Of a stretch of 64,000 bases of DNA, positions 52,455 to 62,753 are shown one piece after another. A model generated the notes under the pieces. The model was not told the origin of the DNA, made no database searches, and was given only the letters and a program-made list of their open reading frames with translations. A program made the translations under genes and the position numbers. This DNA comes from Bordetella pertussis 18323 (GTDB lineage: Bacteria > Pseudomonadota > Gammaproteobacteria > Burkholderiales > Burkholderiaceae_B), in the NCBI RefSeq assembly GCF_000306945.1, contig NC_018518.1, positions 1,488,001 to 1,552,000 of the forward strand, read 5' to 3'. Within the stretch, counting starts at the first letter, position 1. Each line of letters opens with the position of its first letter.

Positions 52455-52880
52455 CTACTTCACCAGCGTGATCGGCACGTCGGCCAGGTGGATCACCTTG
52501 CGCGCCACCGATCCCAGCAGCAGGCCGCCGACCGCGCCCAGGCCCCGGGTGCCCATGACGATACGGTCGCACTGTTTCTCCTTGGCGTAGTTGGCGATGG
52601 TCTCGCCGTACTGCCCGGTGCGCATTTCGGATTCGAACGGGATGCCGGACTCGGCGACGACGGGCAGGACGGTGGCCAGGGCGGCTTCGCCTTCGGCCTG
52701 GTAGTAGCTTTGCAGCTCGTTGTGGCGCAGGAACATCTTGGCGTGGCCGGAGATGAGCGGCAGCTGCACGTTGAGCAGATGCAGCTGGGCGCCCTTGCTG
52801 TCGTTGGCGACCTTGATGGCTTCACGCACGGCGCGCACGGCGCATTCGGAACCGTCCACGGGAACCAGGATTTTCAGCAT
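52455..52880 (-). CDS. Universal stress protein (UspA family)
   Basis: 141 aa. ATP-binding Usp signature MLKILVPVDGSECAVRAVREA at the start and CDRIVMGTRGLGAVGGLLLGSVARKVI (G-2x-G-9x-G-S/T) near the end. Cytoplasmic stress protein. It lies upstream of the aldo/keto reductase with 32 bp between them. Confidence 0.93.
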   Translation of the reverse strand: MLKILVPVDGSECAVRAVREAIKVANDSKGAQLHLLNVQLPLISGHAKMFLRHNELQSYYQAEGEAALATVLPVVAESGIPFESEMRTGQYGETIANYAKEKQCDRIVMGTRGLGAVGGLLLGSVARKVIHLADVPITLVK

Positions 52881-52951
52881 ATCAGCCTCTGTGTTGAGAG
52901 TTGTCCATGGTTCAGCATAGGTTATCGCCTTTTTCAGCACATTGACAGGAA

Positions 52952-53495
52952 TCAATCCTGGTCGCGGCGCCTGCGTTGCCTGGCGCCCAGCAAGGCGCCC
53001 AGGCTCATGCCCACCAGCGCCAGGGCGTAATCGGCCAGCGCGACGCGCAGGTGGGTGGCTTGCGCTTCGGGGGGCAGACAGGCGTAGGACAGTCCGTGGC
53101 GGTCGAACCAGACTCCCGGCGCGAGCTCGGCCGGCCGGCCATCGGGCGGCAGGTGGGCGCGGGCGCGGTTGTACAGGCCGAGGTTGCAGCCCAGCAGCGT
53201 GGCGGCATCGATGGCGGCGAGCTGGGCCGGCGTGCATTGCTGCAGCCAGGTCGTGGCGGCGGCCAGCAGCAGGAATGCCAGTGCGGCCACGGCCAGGGCC
53301 GCCACCCGCGCGCGGGGCCAGGCGCGCCAGCACGGCGCCGGCGGCCAGGGCGCTGAGCAGGGCGAGAAAGAATGTGAGGCTCACCCGGCCGATGGGCAGC
53401 CGCTGCTGCACGGCCGGCGCAAGGTGGTTGGCCAGGATGGCATGGAGCGCGGCGCCCACCACGCCGGCCAGGCCGATGCGGGAGAACTTCGACAT
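52952..53495 (-). pseudogene. Membrane protein with homopolymer frameshift
   Basis: From ATG 53495: GLAGVVGAALHAILANHLAP, LTFFLALLSALAAGAVLARL. The frame is lost in a C4 run on the coding strand (53314-53317) and continues one base later as VAALAVAALAFLLLAAATTW, then a soluble part (GLYNRARAHLPPDGRPAELA) and a final helix (ALADYALALVGMSLGALLGA). Removing one C restores a single four-helix protein. Family unknown. Confidence 0.7.
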
Positions 53496-53544
53496 GGCGC
53501 GCACTATATATGAGGGCCCGATCGCGAATCGCTGGAACAGCAGG

Positions 53545-54021
53545 CTAAATCGGCCGTTGCGCCGGGTCATCGGGGGGCGGCGACAAGGGGGCGATGGCCG
53601 CCGGGTGCAGGCAGGCATCCACCGAGCACGGGCCCGGGCCGTGGCACCACAGCAGCGCCAGGCAGGCCAGCCACAGGGCCGAGGGCAGGGGTATCCAGAG
53701 GCCATGGGCCGGCAAGGCCAGTGCGACGCCGGCGATATGGGCGGCGGTCATGCCGGCGGCGGCGATGCGGGTGGAGGCGCCGGCCATCAGCAGCACCGCG
53801 CAGCCCGCTTCGAATGCGGCGTAGAGCGCCAGCGGCGTGGCGCCGGCGGCCACGCCATCGAACAGCGGGCGAACCGGCCGCAAGTCGACCAGGTAGCGCC
53901 AGGCGCAGAACAGTCCGCTTATGCCCATGCCCACTCGCAGCGACAGGACCGTGGCCGCCCAGGCCAGGGACAGGAGCCGGTGCGGGCGGGGGGCGAGAGA
54001 AGAGAGGCTGGTGCGCGACAT
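53545..54021 (-). CDS. DoxX-like membrane protein
   Basis: 158 aa with about four membrane segments (RVGMGISGLFCAWRYLVDLR, AFEAGCAVLLMAGASTRIAA, AAHIAGVALALPAHGLWIPL, ALWLACLALLWCHGPGPCSV). The pattern suggests a DoxX/MauE-like small membrane protein with C-terminal Cys pair (CHGPGPCSV). The start at 54021 (MSRTSLSSL) or 54051 cannot be settled because neither has a ribosome site. Confidence 0.65.
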   Translation of the reverse strand: MSRTSLSSLAPRPHRLLSLAWAATVLSLRVGMGISGLFCAWRYLVDLRPVRPLFDGVAAGATPLALYAAFEAGCAVLLMAGASTRIAAAGMTAAHIAGVALALPAHGLWIPLPSALWLACLALLWCHGPGPCSVDACLHPAAIAPLSPPPDDPAQRPI

Positions 54022-54089
54022 CTGAGGGCGTTCGGAAAATAACCGCCCCATTATGGGAAGTCGCCTGGTTGATGTGGTCAGGACTTTAT

Positions 54090-55421
54090 TTACAGAAGCA
54101 TAGGATATTTCTTAAGTCCGTCCCGCGCGTCCAGGCACAGCCGCAGGTCGCGCGCCAGGCGGCGCGCCGTGGCGTGCTCCAGCGTGGCGATGGTGATGCG
54201 CAGGCCATGGACGTCCTCGCGTACGCCGAAGGACCTGCCGTTGCGCAAGCGCCAGCCGCGATGCGCGAGCTCCAGCAGCAGCGCGGGGCTGTCCTGGGCC
54301 AGCGGCACCCACAGGTTCAGGCCGTCGGCCGGCCACTGCGCGGCGATCCCTTCGGCGCGCAGCGCGTCGGCCAGCCAGGCGCGCCGTTGGGCGTAGGCCC
54401 TGCGCGCCTGGGCCATCCGCGCTTGCACCGGCGCGGATGCCAGGCAGCCCGCCACGACGTCCTGCAGCAGGTGGCTGACCCAGGTCGTGCCGCTGGCCAG
54501 CCGCAGGCGCAGGCGCCGCGAGGTGTCGGGATCGCTGGCGACGAAGGCCAGCCGCAGGTCGGGCCCGAGCGCCTTGGAAACCGAGCGCACCAGGGCCCAG
54601 CGCAGGGCGGCGGCGGGAATGGGGCTGTGATAGGGCGAGGCCGACAGGTGGGCGAAGTGGTCGTCGGCGATGACCATGACATGCGGGTAGCGTTGCAGCA
54701 CCTGGCGCAGCGCCCGCGCGCGGGCGCGGGTGAGGCTGGCGCCGGTCGGGTTCTGTGCGCGGGGTGTCAGCAGCACGGCCTGCGCGCCGTCGGCCAGCGC
54801 GCGCTCGAGGGCGTCGGGCAGCATGCCGGCGGCGTCCAGCGCCACGCCCTCGGCGCGCAGGCCCAGCGCGCGCAGCGCATTGATGCTGCCGAGAAAGCCC
54901 GGAGCCTCGACCGCCACCGTGTCGCCCGCGGCGAGGTTGGCGCCCAGCAGGCGCTCGATGGCGTCGATGGCGCCGTGGGTGAGATCGACCTCGAAGGCGG
55001 CCGGGCAGTCGCCGGCATACCACTGGCTTGCATAGGCCTGCAGGCGCGGGTCGACCGTGGCTTCGCCGTACAGGCGCGGCGGGCTGGCGCGTCCGGCCAT
55101 GATGGCCAGCGGATCGGGCAGGCGGGCGGGGTCGGGGTTGCCGCTGGCCAGGTCGATCAGGGGCGAACCGGGATGCGCGCCGTCCTGCTCGCCCGGCTCG
55201 GACGGGCCGCGGATGATGGTGCCGCGCCGGCCCTGGCTGAGCGCCAGGCCGGCGCCGACCAGCCGCTTGTAGGCGGCGGCCACGGTATTGCGATTGACCC
55301 CCAGCGTCTGCGCCAGCTCGCGCACCGGGGGCAGCGCCTGGCCGGGCAGCAGGCGGCGCGCCTGCGCCAGCTGGCGCACGCTGTCGAAGATCTCGGCCGC
55401 GCTGGCGCCGGTGATGCTCAT
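54090..55421 (-). CDS. pdxR: MocR family PLP-binding transcriptional regulator (PdxR-like)
   Basis: 443 aa. An N-terminal GntR winged helix (LLPGQALPPVRELAQTLGVN, RNTVAAAYKRLVGAGLA) is fused to an aminotransferase-like fold I domain with PLP-site features (THGAIDAIERLLGANLAAGD, TPRAQNPTGASLTRARARAL, DDHFAHLS, and the Lys in RSVSKALGPDLRLAFV). It is divergent from PLPBP and pdxY, with repeats between, pointing to a PdxR-type sensor of PLP. The start at 55421 is preferred over 55457, which lies in the operator. Confidence 0.85.
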   Translation of the reverse strand: MSITGASAAEIFDSVRQLAQARRLLPGQALPPVRELAQTLGVNRNTVAAAYKRLVGAGLALSQGRRGTIIRGPSEPGEQDGAHPGSPLIDLASGNPDPARLPDPLAIMAGRASPPRLYGEATVDPRLQAYASQWYAGDCPAAFEVDLTHGAIDAIERLLGANLAAGDTVAVEAPGFLGSINALRALGLRAEGVALDAAGMLPDALERALADGAQAVLLTPRAQNPTGASLTRARARALRQVLQRYPHVMVIADDHFAHLSASPYHSPIPAAALRWALVRSVSKALGPDLRLAFVASDPDTSRRLRLRLASGTTWVSHLLQDVVAGCLASAPVQARMAQARRAYAQRRAWLADALRAEGIAAQWPADGLNLWVPLAQDSPALLLELAHRGWRLRNGRSFGVREDVHGLRITIATLEHATARRLARDLRLCLDARDGLKKYPMLL

Positions 55422-55442
55422 CTGGCCTGGGTCGTTATATAC

Positions 55443-55468
55443 TTTGTCATAGGACAAATTCTATAGGA
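55443..55468. promoter_or_regulatory. Putative PdxR/MocR operator
   Basis: TTTGTCATAGGACAAA (55443-55458) is a perfect inverted repeat of 6-bp arms around ATAG. ATAGGA recurs as a direct repeat at 55449 and 55463, 14 bp apart. MocR regulators often bind direct repeats. The site is in the shared promoter of pdxR and the PLPBP-pdxY operon. Confidence 0.55.
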
Positions 55469-55480
55469 TTCGAAACAGCC

Positions 55481-56296
55481 ATGCACGCCGATACTGCCCA
55501 GGATGCGCCCGACGCGGCGGCGCGTTACCCCCGCGCCGACAGCGTGGCCGATTTCGAGCACAACCTGGCGGCGGTGCGGGCCCGCATGGCGGCGGCCTGC
55601 CAGCGGGCCGGGCGCGACCCGGCCGGCGTGCGGCTGTTGCCGGTCAGCAAGACGGTGGACGAGGCCCGCATCCGCATGTCGTATGCCGCCGGCTGCCGCG
55701 AGCTGGGCGAGAACAAGGTCCAGGAGGCCTACCGGAAATGGGAGGCCATGGCCGACCTGGCCGACTTGCGCTGGTCGGTGATCGGCCATCTGCAGACCAA
55801 CAAGGCCAAGCTGGTGGCGCGCTTCGCGGCCGAGTTCCAGGCGCTCGACAGCGTGCGCCTGGCCGAGGCGCTGGAGCGCCGCCTGCAGGCCGAGGGGCGC
55901 GCGCTGGATGTGTACGTGCAGGTCAATACTTCGGGCGAGGCCAGCAAGTACGGCCTGCATCCGGACGAGGCGGCGGCCTTCATCCGCCAACTGCCGAGCT
56001 ACGGCGCGCTGCGTGTGCGCGGGCTGATGACGCTGGCGGTGCTGTCGGCCGACGCCGCGCGCGTACGGCAGTGCTTCGTGCTGCTGCGTACCTTGCGCGA
56101 CCGCCTGCGGCAGGAAGCGCCGGCCGGCGTGAGCCTGGACGAGCTGTCCATGGGCATGTCGGGCGACTACGAGATCGCCATCGAGGAAGGCGCCACCGTG
56201 GTGCGGGTCGGCCAGGCGATCTATGGCGCGCGCGCCTTGCCCAACGATTATTACTGGCCCGACAGCGGCGCGGCGGACCGGGCGGAGGACGAATGA
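55481..56296 (+). CDS. Pyridoxal phosphate homeostasis protein (YggS/PLPBP family)
   Basis: 271 aa. The PLP-binding Lys is in [19 protein letters not shown] (about K57). Other signatures are [53 protein letters not shown] and [23 protein letters not shown]. It is a single-domain alanine-racemase-fold PLP carrier that buffers cytoplasmic PLP. The N-terminal 20 residues extend beyond the usual start. The stop overlaps pdxY (ATGATGA region). Confidence 0.93.
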   Translation: MHADTAQDAPDAAARYPRADSVADFEHNLAAVRARMAAACQRAGRDPAGVRLLPVSKTVDEARIRMSYAAGCRELGENKVQEAYRKWEAMADLADLRWSVIGHLQTNKAKLVARFAAEFQALDSVRLAEALERRLQAEGRALDVYVQVNTSGEASKYGLHPDEAAAFIRQLPSYGALRVRGLMTLAVLSADAARVRQCFVLLRTLRDRLRQEAPAGVSLDELSMGMSGDYEIAIEEGATVVRVGQAIYGARALPNDYYWPDSGAADRAEDE

Positions 56297-57147
56297 TGAA
56301 GCTGGCGGCCCCCAATCCGCAGGCGCTTGCGCCGCTGCCCATCGACGTGGTGTCGATCCAGTCGCAAGTGGTGTACGGCCAGGTCGGCAACAGCGTGGCC
56401 GTGCCGGTGTTCAATGGCTTCGGCCTGCGGGTGGCGGCGGTGCCCACGGTGGTGCTGAGCAATACGCCGCACTATCCGAGCATGCATGGCGGCGCCGTGC
56501 CGCTGGATTGGTTCGAGGGTTATCTGGCCGACCTGGGCGCGCGCGGCGCGCTGGCGGGGGTGCGGGTGGTGCAGCTGGGCTACCTGGGCGGGCCGGCGCA
56601 GGCCGAGGCGCTGGGCCGCTGGATCGCGGGCCTGGTGGCGGAGCGTCCCGACCTGCGCGTGCACATCGATCCGGTGATCGGCGACCACGACAGCGGCGTG
56701 TACGTGGCGCCCGGCATGGTCGCGGCGTACCGCGATCATCTGCTGTCGCTGGCGCAGGGCTTGACGCCCAACGGCTTCGAACTGGAATGCCTGACCGGGT
56801 TGCCCACCGGCACCATGGAGCAGACCATCGCCGCAGCCCGCACCCTGCTGGGCGGGCGCGCCCGCTGGGTGATCGTGACCAGCGCGGCGCCGGCCACCTG
56901 GCCGCCGGGCCGGGTGCGCGTGGCGGTGGTCACGCACGACGACGCGCAGGTGCTGGAGCATGCCCATGTCGACACGGCGCCCAAGGGAACCGGCGATATG
57001 TTCGGTGCTGCGCTTACCGGCCACCGGCTGGCCGGCCAGCCGGTGGCCGAGGCCGCGCGCCGCGCCGCCCTGCAGGTCATCGAGGCGCTGGAACGCACGC
57101 GCGAGGCGGGCTGCGGGGAGCTGCTGCTGGCGGGGCCGCTCAGGTAG
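56293..57147 (+). CDS. pdxY: Pyridoxal kinase
   Basis: 284 aa. It phosphorylates pyridoxal to PLP. Ribokinase-like features are [75 protein letters not shown] and the ATP/anion-hole motif [20 protein letters not shown] (catalytic Asp). It is the second gene of the PLP operon; an alternative ATG at 56296 would remove one residue. Confidence 0.93.
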   Translation: MMKLAAPNPQALAPLPIDVVSIQSQVVYGQVGNSVAVPVFNGFGLRVAAVPTVVLSNTPHYPSMHGGAVPLDWFEGYLADLGARGALAGVRVVQLGYLGGPAQAEALGRWIAGLVAERPDLRVHIDPVIGDHDSGVYVAPGMVAAYRDHLLSLAQGLTPNGFELECLTGLPTGTMEQTIAAARTLLGGRARWVIVTSAAPATWPPGRVRVAVVTHDDAQVLEHAHVDTAPKGTGDMFGAALTGHRLAGQPVAEAARRAALQVIEALERTREAGCGELLLAGPLR

Positions 57148-57247
57148 CGTCGTGTTACCTCGCGTAGTGGTATGACCGGCGCGGCCTGCAATACAGTGGT
57201 TCATCGGGCCGGCGGCAGCCGGCCATGGCCGCCACACGAGGACCGCG

Positions 57248-60219
57248 ATGCTGCGCAAGGGAGACCGGGTTTCCAGCCCGTGGACGAATACGCTGGCGCG
57301 TCTGGAGGACGAGCGGGTGATGCTGCAGCGCATCGCCGCAGGCGTGCCCTTGACCGACGTGCTGCTGCACGTGATGCAGGCGGTCGAGGCGCAGTCCAGC
57401 GTGGAGCTGCTCACCTCGATCGCGTTCGTGGATGACTCGGGCATGCGCCTGCGCCATGTGGCGACGCCCAGCCTGCCGGCGGCCTATGTGCAGGCCACCG
57501 ACGGCGCGGCGATCGGCCCGGGCGTGGCGTCGTGGGGCGCGGCGGCGTTCCTGGGCACGCCGGTCTATGTCGAGGACCTGACCGTGCATCCCAATTGGCC
57601 GCCCTGGCGCGAGGCGGCGACGCAGCACGGCTTGCGCGCCTGCTGGTCCACGCCGATCAAGGCGACCGACGGGCGCACCCTGGGCGTGTTCTCCAACTAC
57701 TATCGCCAGCCGCGCCTGCCCACGCGCGAGGACATCGAGGCGATCGCGCTGGTGACGCGCACCGCGGCGCTGGCCATCGAGCGCCACCTGACCGAACAGG
57801 CGCTGCGCAACAGCAGCGTGCGCTGGCGCGGCATGTTCGAGCGCATGCAGGAGGGTTTCTTCCTGGCCGAGGCGCAGCGCGACAGCACGGGCAGCGTGGA
57901 CGATTTCACGCTGCTGGAGATCAACCCGGCATTCGAGACGCAGAGCGGGCTGGCCGTCGGCCAGACGCTGGGCCCCATGCTGCGCGTCATGAGTCCGGCC
58001 GCGGCCGACAGCATCATGCGGATCTTCGTGGGCGTGATCGAGAGCGGCGAGCCGGCGCAGTTCGAAGTGGAAGCGCCCGGGCCGCCGCAGGCCTGCTACG
58101 AATGCCGCGCCGGCAAGGAAGGGCATGATCGGGTGGCGGCCTTGTTTCTCAATGTGACGGCGCGCAAGCTGGCCGAGAGCGAGCTGTGGGAGCGGCAGTA
58201 CCGCAAGAATTTCCTGCTGACCCTGGGCGATCGCATGCGCGAAATCCACCAGCAGGACCAGATCGAGCAGATGGTGTGCGAGGAGTTGGGCCGGCACCTG
58301 GAACTGGGCGCGGTGGCGGTAATGGAATCCGTGCCGCAGCGTGGCGACCGCATCGCCGCAAGCTGGGGGCCGCGGCCGCCCTACGATGGACGGTCGATGC
58401 TGGAGTCCGCGCCGCTCACGCCCGATTACTACGAGGCGGTGCGCAAGGGGCGCACGGCCTATCTGTCGCCGTATCTGGCCGGCCCGGCGGGCAACCAGCA
58501 GCCTTCGGCCATCGTGGTCCCGCTGCGCCGCTGGGGCCGCGCCGACGGCACCTTGCTGGTGCGGCCCGATCCGACCCATCCGCTCAAGGGCACGGACATC
58601 GCTTTTATCGAAGAAGCGGCCGAGCGTATGTGCGAAGCGATCGAACGTTCGCAGTACGCGCGCGTGCTGGAACAACGCGTCGAGCACGCCATCGCCGAGC
58701 GCGACCGCATCTGGCGCCTGTCGCCCGAACTGCTGGCGGTGGCCGACCATGGCGGACGGCTGGTATCGGTGAACCCGGCAGTGCGCGCCATATTGGGCTG
58801 GTCGCTCGAACAGTTCCTGGCGATGGGGCTGGACGAGGGCGTGCATCCCGAGGACCTGGCGTCGATGCAGGCCACGCTGGAGGCCGAGCCCGCCGAGGGC
58901 ATGCAGTCGGTGCGGCACCTGGAAAGCCGCCTGCTGCACAAGGACGGCAGCTATCACTGGATTACCTGGAGCCTGTCGCGCGCCGAGGGCAATGTGTACC
59001 TGGCCGGGCGCGACGACACCGACCTGAAGGCGCAGGCCGAAGTGCTGCGCCAGACGGAGGACGCCCTGCGGCAGTCGCAGAAGCTGGAAGCGGTGGGCCG
59101 GCGACGGGCGGGATCGCGCACGACTTCAACAATATGCTGCAGGGCATCTCCGGCGCGCTGTACCTGATAGACCGCAAGCTGCGCCGCGGCAAGCCGGAGG
59201 AGGTCGGCAAGTATGTGCGCACCGCCCAGGAATCGACCGACCGCGCCGCGCGGCTGACCCAACGGCTGCTGACTTTCTCGCGCCAGCAGGCCATCGATCC
59301 GCAGGTGTTCGATCCGGGCGATATCCTGCGTTCCATGGATGAGCTGTTTCGCCGCTATACGGGCGAGCAGGTGCGCCTGACGCTGAAGCTGCCGGCGCAG
59401 TCGTGGCGGGTGCGCTGCGACATGAACCAGTTCGAGAACGCGGTGCTGAACCTGGTGATCAACGCCTGCGACGCCATGCCGGCCGGCGGCGATCTGGAGA
59501 TCGAGGTCGCCCACCGCGAACTGGACGCGGCGGCGGTGCAGACCAATCCCTGCGCCGAGGCGGGCGAGTTCGTCGAGGTCTGTGTCTCGGACATGGGATG
59601 CGGCATGGCGCCGGACGTGCTGGCGCGCGTGTTCGAGCCGTTCTTCACCACCAAGCCGATGGGGCAGGGAACCGGCCTGGGGTTGTCGATGATTTATGGT
59701 TTCGCCCAGCAGGCCGGCGGCATGGTGACGATAGCCAGCGTGCAGGCCGAAGGCACCGCGGTGCGGCTGTTCCTGCCGCGCCATGTGGGCGAGCCCGTGG
59801 TCCTGCCGGCGCCCGAGTCGTCCGAGCCGCCCGCCGCGCCCGCGCATGCGGCGGTGGTGGCGCTGGTGGAGGACGATGAGCATGTACGCGACATGGTGCG
59901 CGCGGCGCTGGAGGAGCTGAACCTGACCGTGCTGACGGCGGCCGACGGCGACGCCGGCCATCGCCTGCTGCAAAGCGACGCCAGGATAGACCTGTTGTTG
60001 AGCGATGTAGGGCTGCCCGGCATGAACGGCCACGCGCTGGCGCAGGCCGCGCGGGCGCTGCGGCCGGCCCTGCGCATCATTCTGATGACGGGCTACGCCG
60101 ATGAACGCGAGAATGGCTGGGCCCGGCAGGAGCGCGACATCAGCCTGATACGCAAGCCGTTCTCGCCCGGGGAGCTGACCGCCCGCGTGTGCCGCTTGCT
60201 GGCTGCCAGTCAGGACTGA
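57248..60219 (+). pseudogene. Hybrid sensor histidine kinase, frameshifted at the H-box
   Basis: From ATG 57248: a GAF-like domain (about 28-170; PPWREAATQHGLRACWSTPI), a PAS region (about 185-300), a second GAF (about 315-475) and a PAS/PAC (about 485-610; HLESRLLHKDGSYHWITWSL). At GLEAVGR the frame breaks: a single lost T (CTG to CG) near 59103 shifts it. The other frame resumes GGIAHDFNNMLQGISGALYL (phosphoacceptor His), N-box LNLVINACDAMPAGG, G-boxes CGMAPDVLARVFEPFFTTKP and GTGLGLSMIYGF, then a REC domain (VALVEDDEHVRDMV, DLLLSDVGLPGMNGHAL, KPFSPGELT). The two halves are separate products, so signalling is broken. Confidence 0.88.
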
Positions 60220-62753
60220 ACGCGGCACAGCGCCACCGGCCAGCGCGCGAGCAGTTCGCTCAGCGCCAAGGCGCGGCCCTGGTGGCCGGCGTGGGTAAGG
60301 ATGTCGCGCCAGGGCGGGGCGTCGGCCGGCAGGTGTACGCAGGTGTCGCGCCAATGCGCGGCGGCGTCCCGGTCCGGTCCGGTCTGCCCGGCCAGCGCCA
60401 GGGCGCTGGCGCGCGGCACGACGATCAGGGCCTGTTGCGGCCCGCGGGTGCGCAGGCAGGCCAGCACATGCCGGGCGCGCGCGCCGCTGACGCGCAGCCA
60501 GCGGCAAGCGCCGTGTTCGAACAGCGCGGGTTGCTCGCGGCGCCATTGCAGGGCGCGGGCCACCAGGGCCTGCTTGGCGCGGCCGTCGCGCCACAGCTCG
60601 GGCAGCGCCAGCGCGCCGTTGCCGAGACTGGCCAGCGCGCCGCGCCGCGCGGCGTAGTCCACGGCGCGGCGGTTGTCCGGGTCCACCAGGCTGAGGTCCC
60701 ACGTTTCACAGCCTTGGTATAGATCCGGCACGCCGGGCAGGCCCAGCCGCAGCGCGGTCTGGGCCAGGCTGTTGACCAGTCCGGCCGGCGCCAGCCGGCG
60801 CGCCAGGGCGGCGACGGCGGGCAGCGCCGCGCCATCGTCGGCCAGGGCGCGCAGATAGCGCGCGCACAAGGTTTCGTAGGCCAGGTCGGGACAGGTCCAG
60901 CTGCTGCGCTGCCTGGCTTCGCGTAGGGCCTTGGCCTGCCAGGCGGCCACGCGCCGCAACAGCGCGGCCATGCCGGCCTGGTCGTCGGGCGCGAGGTCGG
61001 CGGGCCAGGCGCCCACCAGGGTCTGCAGCAGCATGTAGCGGTCGGCCCAGGCGGGCGGGGCGGCGCTGCCGCCGGCGTCGGCCAGCCATTGCCGGGCCCA
61101 GTCGCACCATTGTTGCGGCATTTCGCTCAGCACCGCCAGGCGCGCGCGCACGTCCTCGCCGCGCTTGTGGTCGTGGCTGGCGGTGGCCAGCAAGGCTTGC
61201 GGATGGCGGCGCGCGCGCGCGGCCACACTGCGGCGCAGCGCGCCGCCGCCCAGCGCGAACTGGGCCGGCGCGGGACCGACTTCGTTGCGCGAGAGCAGGG
61301 TGCCGTCGCGGTAGAACCAGGTATCTTCGAGGGCCTTGGCCGCCAGGGGCGGGGTGAGTTGCTGCAGGCGCCGCAGCGCCAGACGGTGCGGCGCGTCCGC
61401 CATGCGTCCGTCGAGAGCCAGGCAGAGCGCGGCCAGCAGCGCCTGCTGGGCAGGGTCGAGGTGGGCGTTGGCGCGGGTCTGCGCCGTCTGGCGCCAGGCC
61501 TGGTCGGCGGCCTGGCCGGCGCCGCCTTCGGCATAGGTGCGGTAGACGGGAAAGCAGGCCAGCCATTGCGTGAGCACAGGGTCGATGGCGGCCGCCGAGG
61601 CGCGCAGTTCGGGCAAGTCGGCCAGGCTGCGCGCCAGCGCGCGCCGCTCGGCGCCGAAGTGGCGCCGCAACAACCGTAGACGTATCCGCCGCAATTGTTC
61701 GCGCCAGTGTGGCCAGGTGCCGGCATTGTCGCGCCAGAACGCGGCCAGCGGCGCGGCGCCGCGCGCGTCGTGCAGCCAGGCCGAGGCTTCGTTCATGAAG
61801 TCGTAGCCGGTGGTGCCCTGGACCGGCCAGTCGGTGCGCAGCGTCTCCTTGTCGCCGAGGATCTTCTCCACCACCACATAGGGTTCGGCGCTCAGGCCGC
61901 GCGCGGCGCGCGCCTGGCCGGCCTGCGCGAGCTCGGCGCGCAGGCGGCGGCAATAGGCGCCGGGCTCGGCCAGGCCATCGACATGATCGATGCGCAGCCC
62001 ATCGATCAGGCCCGCGCGGTACAGCGCCAGGGGCAGTGCATGCACGGCGTCGAATACCTCGGGCCGTTCGACCCGTACGCCCACCAGATCGCCGATCTCG
62101 AAGAAGCGCCGCCAGTTGATGGCCTGCGCCGCGCTGCGCCACCATGCCAGGCGGTAGGCCTGCGCCCGCAGCAAGGCATGCCATTGGGCGGGCGTTCCGC
62201 CATGGTGCAGCAGCAGCGCGGCCATGGGCAGGCTCGCCGGCGCCAACGGCAGGTCCAGCCCGTTGGCATGCAGCGCCGGCGTGCCGTCGGAGCCGGCGCG
62301 CAGCCCGATCTCGCCGCTGGCCAGCGCGGCGCGCGCGCCGCAGGTGAGCACGGGCAGCAGCACCCGGCCGCGCAAGGTCCGGCCGGGGGGGCGCCAGTCG
62401 ATGTCGAACCAGTCGGCATAGGCGCTGGCCGGACCGTCGCGCAGCACCTCGCGCCACCAGCGATTGTCCGGATGGGCGGCCATGTGGTTGGGCACGATGT
62501 CGAGGATCAGGCCCATGCCGCGCGCACGCGCCGCGCCGGCCAGGCGCCGCAGCGCCGCCAGCCCGCCCAGTTCGGGGTTGACCTGGGCGTGGTCGATCAC
62601 GTCGTAGCCATGGGTGGAGCCGCACCGCGCGCGGGCGACCGGCGACAGGTACAGATGGCTGATGCCCAGCGCGTCGTAGTAGTCCAGCTGGGCGCCGGCG
62701 GCGTCGAGCGTGAAGCCGGCATGCAACTGCAGGCGGACGGTGGCGCGGATCAT
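60210..62753 (-). CDS. treY: Malto-oligosyltrehalose synthase
   Basis: 847 aa. GH13 enzyme that converts the reducing end of maltodextrin into a trehalosyl group. Signatures are LQLHAGFTLDAAGAQLDYYD (TreY N-terminus), GSTHGYDVIDHAQVNPELGG, MGLILDIVPNHMA, LIDGLRIDHVDGLAEPGAYC (nucleophile Asp), VVVEKILGDKETLRTDWPVQGTTGYD (acid/base Glu) and TASHDHKRGEDVRARLAVLSE. Its ATG overlaps the malQ stop (ATGA). The 3' end overlaps the sensor-kinase remnant by 10 bp. Confidence 0.93.
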   Translation of the reverse strand: MIRATVRLQLHAGFTLDAAGAQLDYYDALGISHLYLSPVARARCGSTHGYDVIDHAQVNPELGGLAALRRLAGAARARGMGLILDIVPNHMAAHPDNRWWREVLRDGPASAYADWFDIDWRPPGRTLRGRVLLPVLTCGARAALASGEIGLRAGSDGTPALHANGLDLPLAPASLPMAALLLHHGGTPAQWHALLRAQAYRLAWWRSAAQAINWRRFFEIGDLVGVRVERPEVFDAVHALPLALYRAGLIDGLRIDHVDGLAEPGAYCRRLRAELAQAGQARAARGLSAEPYVVVEKILGDKETLRTDWPVQGTTGYDFMNEASAWLHDARGAAPLAAFWRDNAGTWPHWREQLRRIRLRLLRRHFGAERRALARSLADLPELRASAAAIDPVLTQWLACFPVYRTYAEGGAGQAADQAWRQTAQTRANAHLDPAQQALLAALCLALDGRMADAPHRLALRRLQQLTPPLAAKALEDTWFYRDGTLLSRNEVGPAPAQFALGGGALRRSVAARARRHPQALLATASHDHKRGEDVRARLAVLSEMPQQWCDWARQWLADAGGSAAPPAWADRYMLLQTLVGAWPADLAPDDQAGMAALLRRVAAWQAKALREARQRSSWTCPDLAYETLCARYLRALADDGAALPAVAALARRLAPAGLVNSLAQTALRLGLPGVPDLYQGCETWDLSLVDPDNRRAVDYAARRGALASLGNGALALPELWRDGRAKQALVARALQWRREQPALFEHGACRWLRVSGARARHVLACLRTRGPQQALIVVPRASALALAGQTGPDRDAAAHWRDTCVHLPADAPPWRDILTHAGHQGRALALSELLARWPVALCRVQS

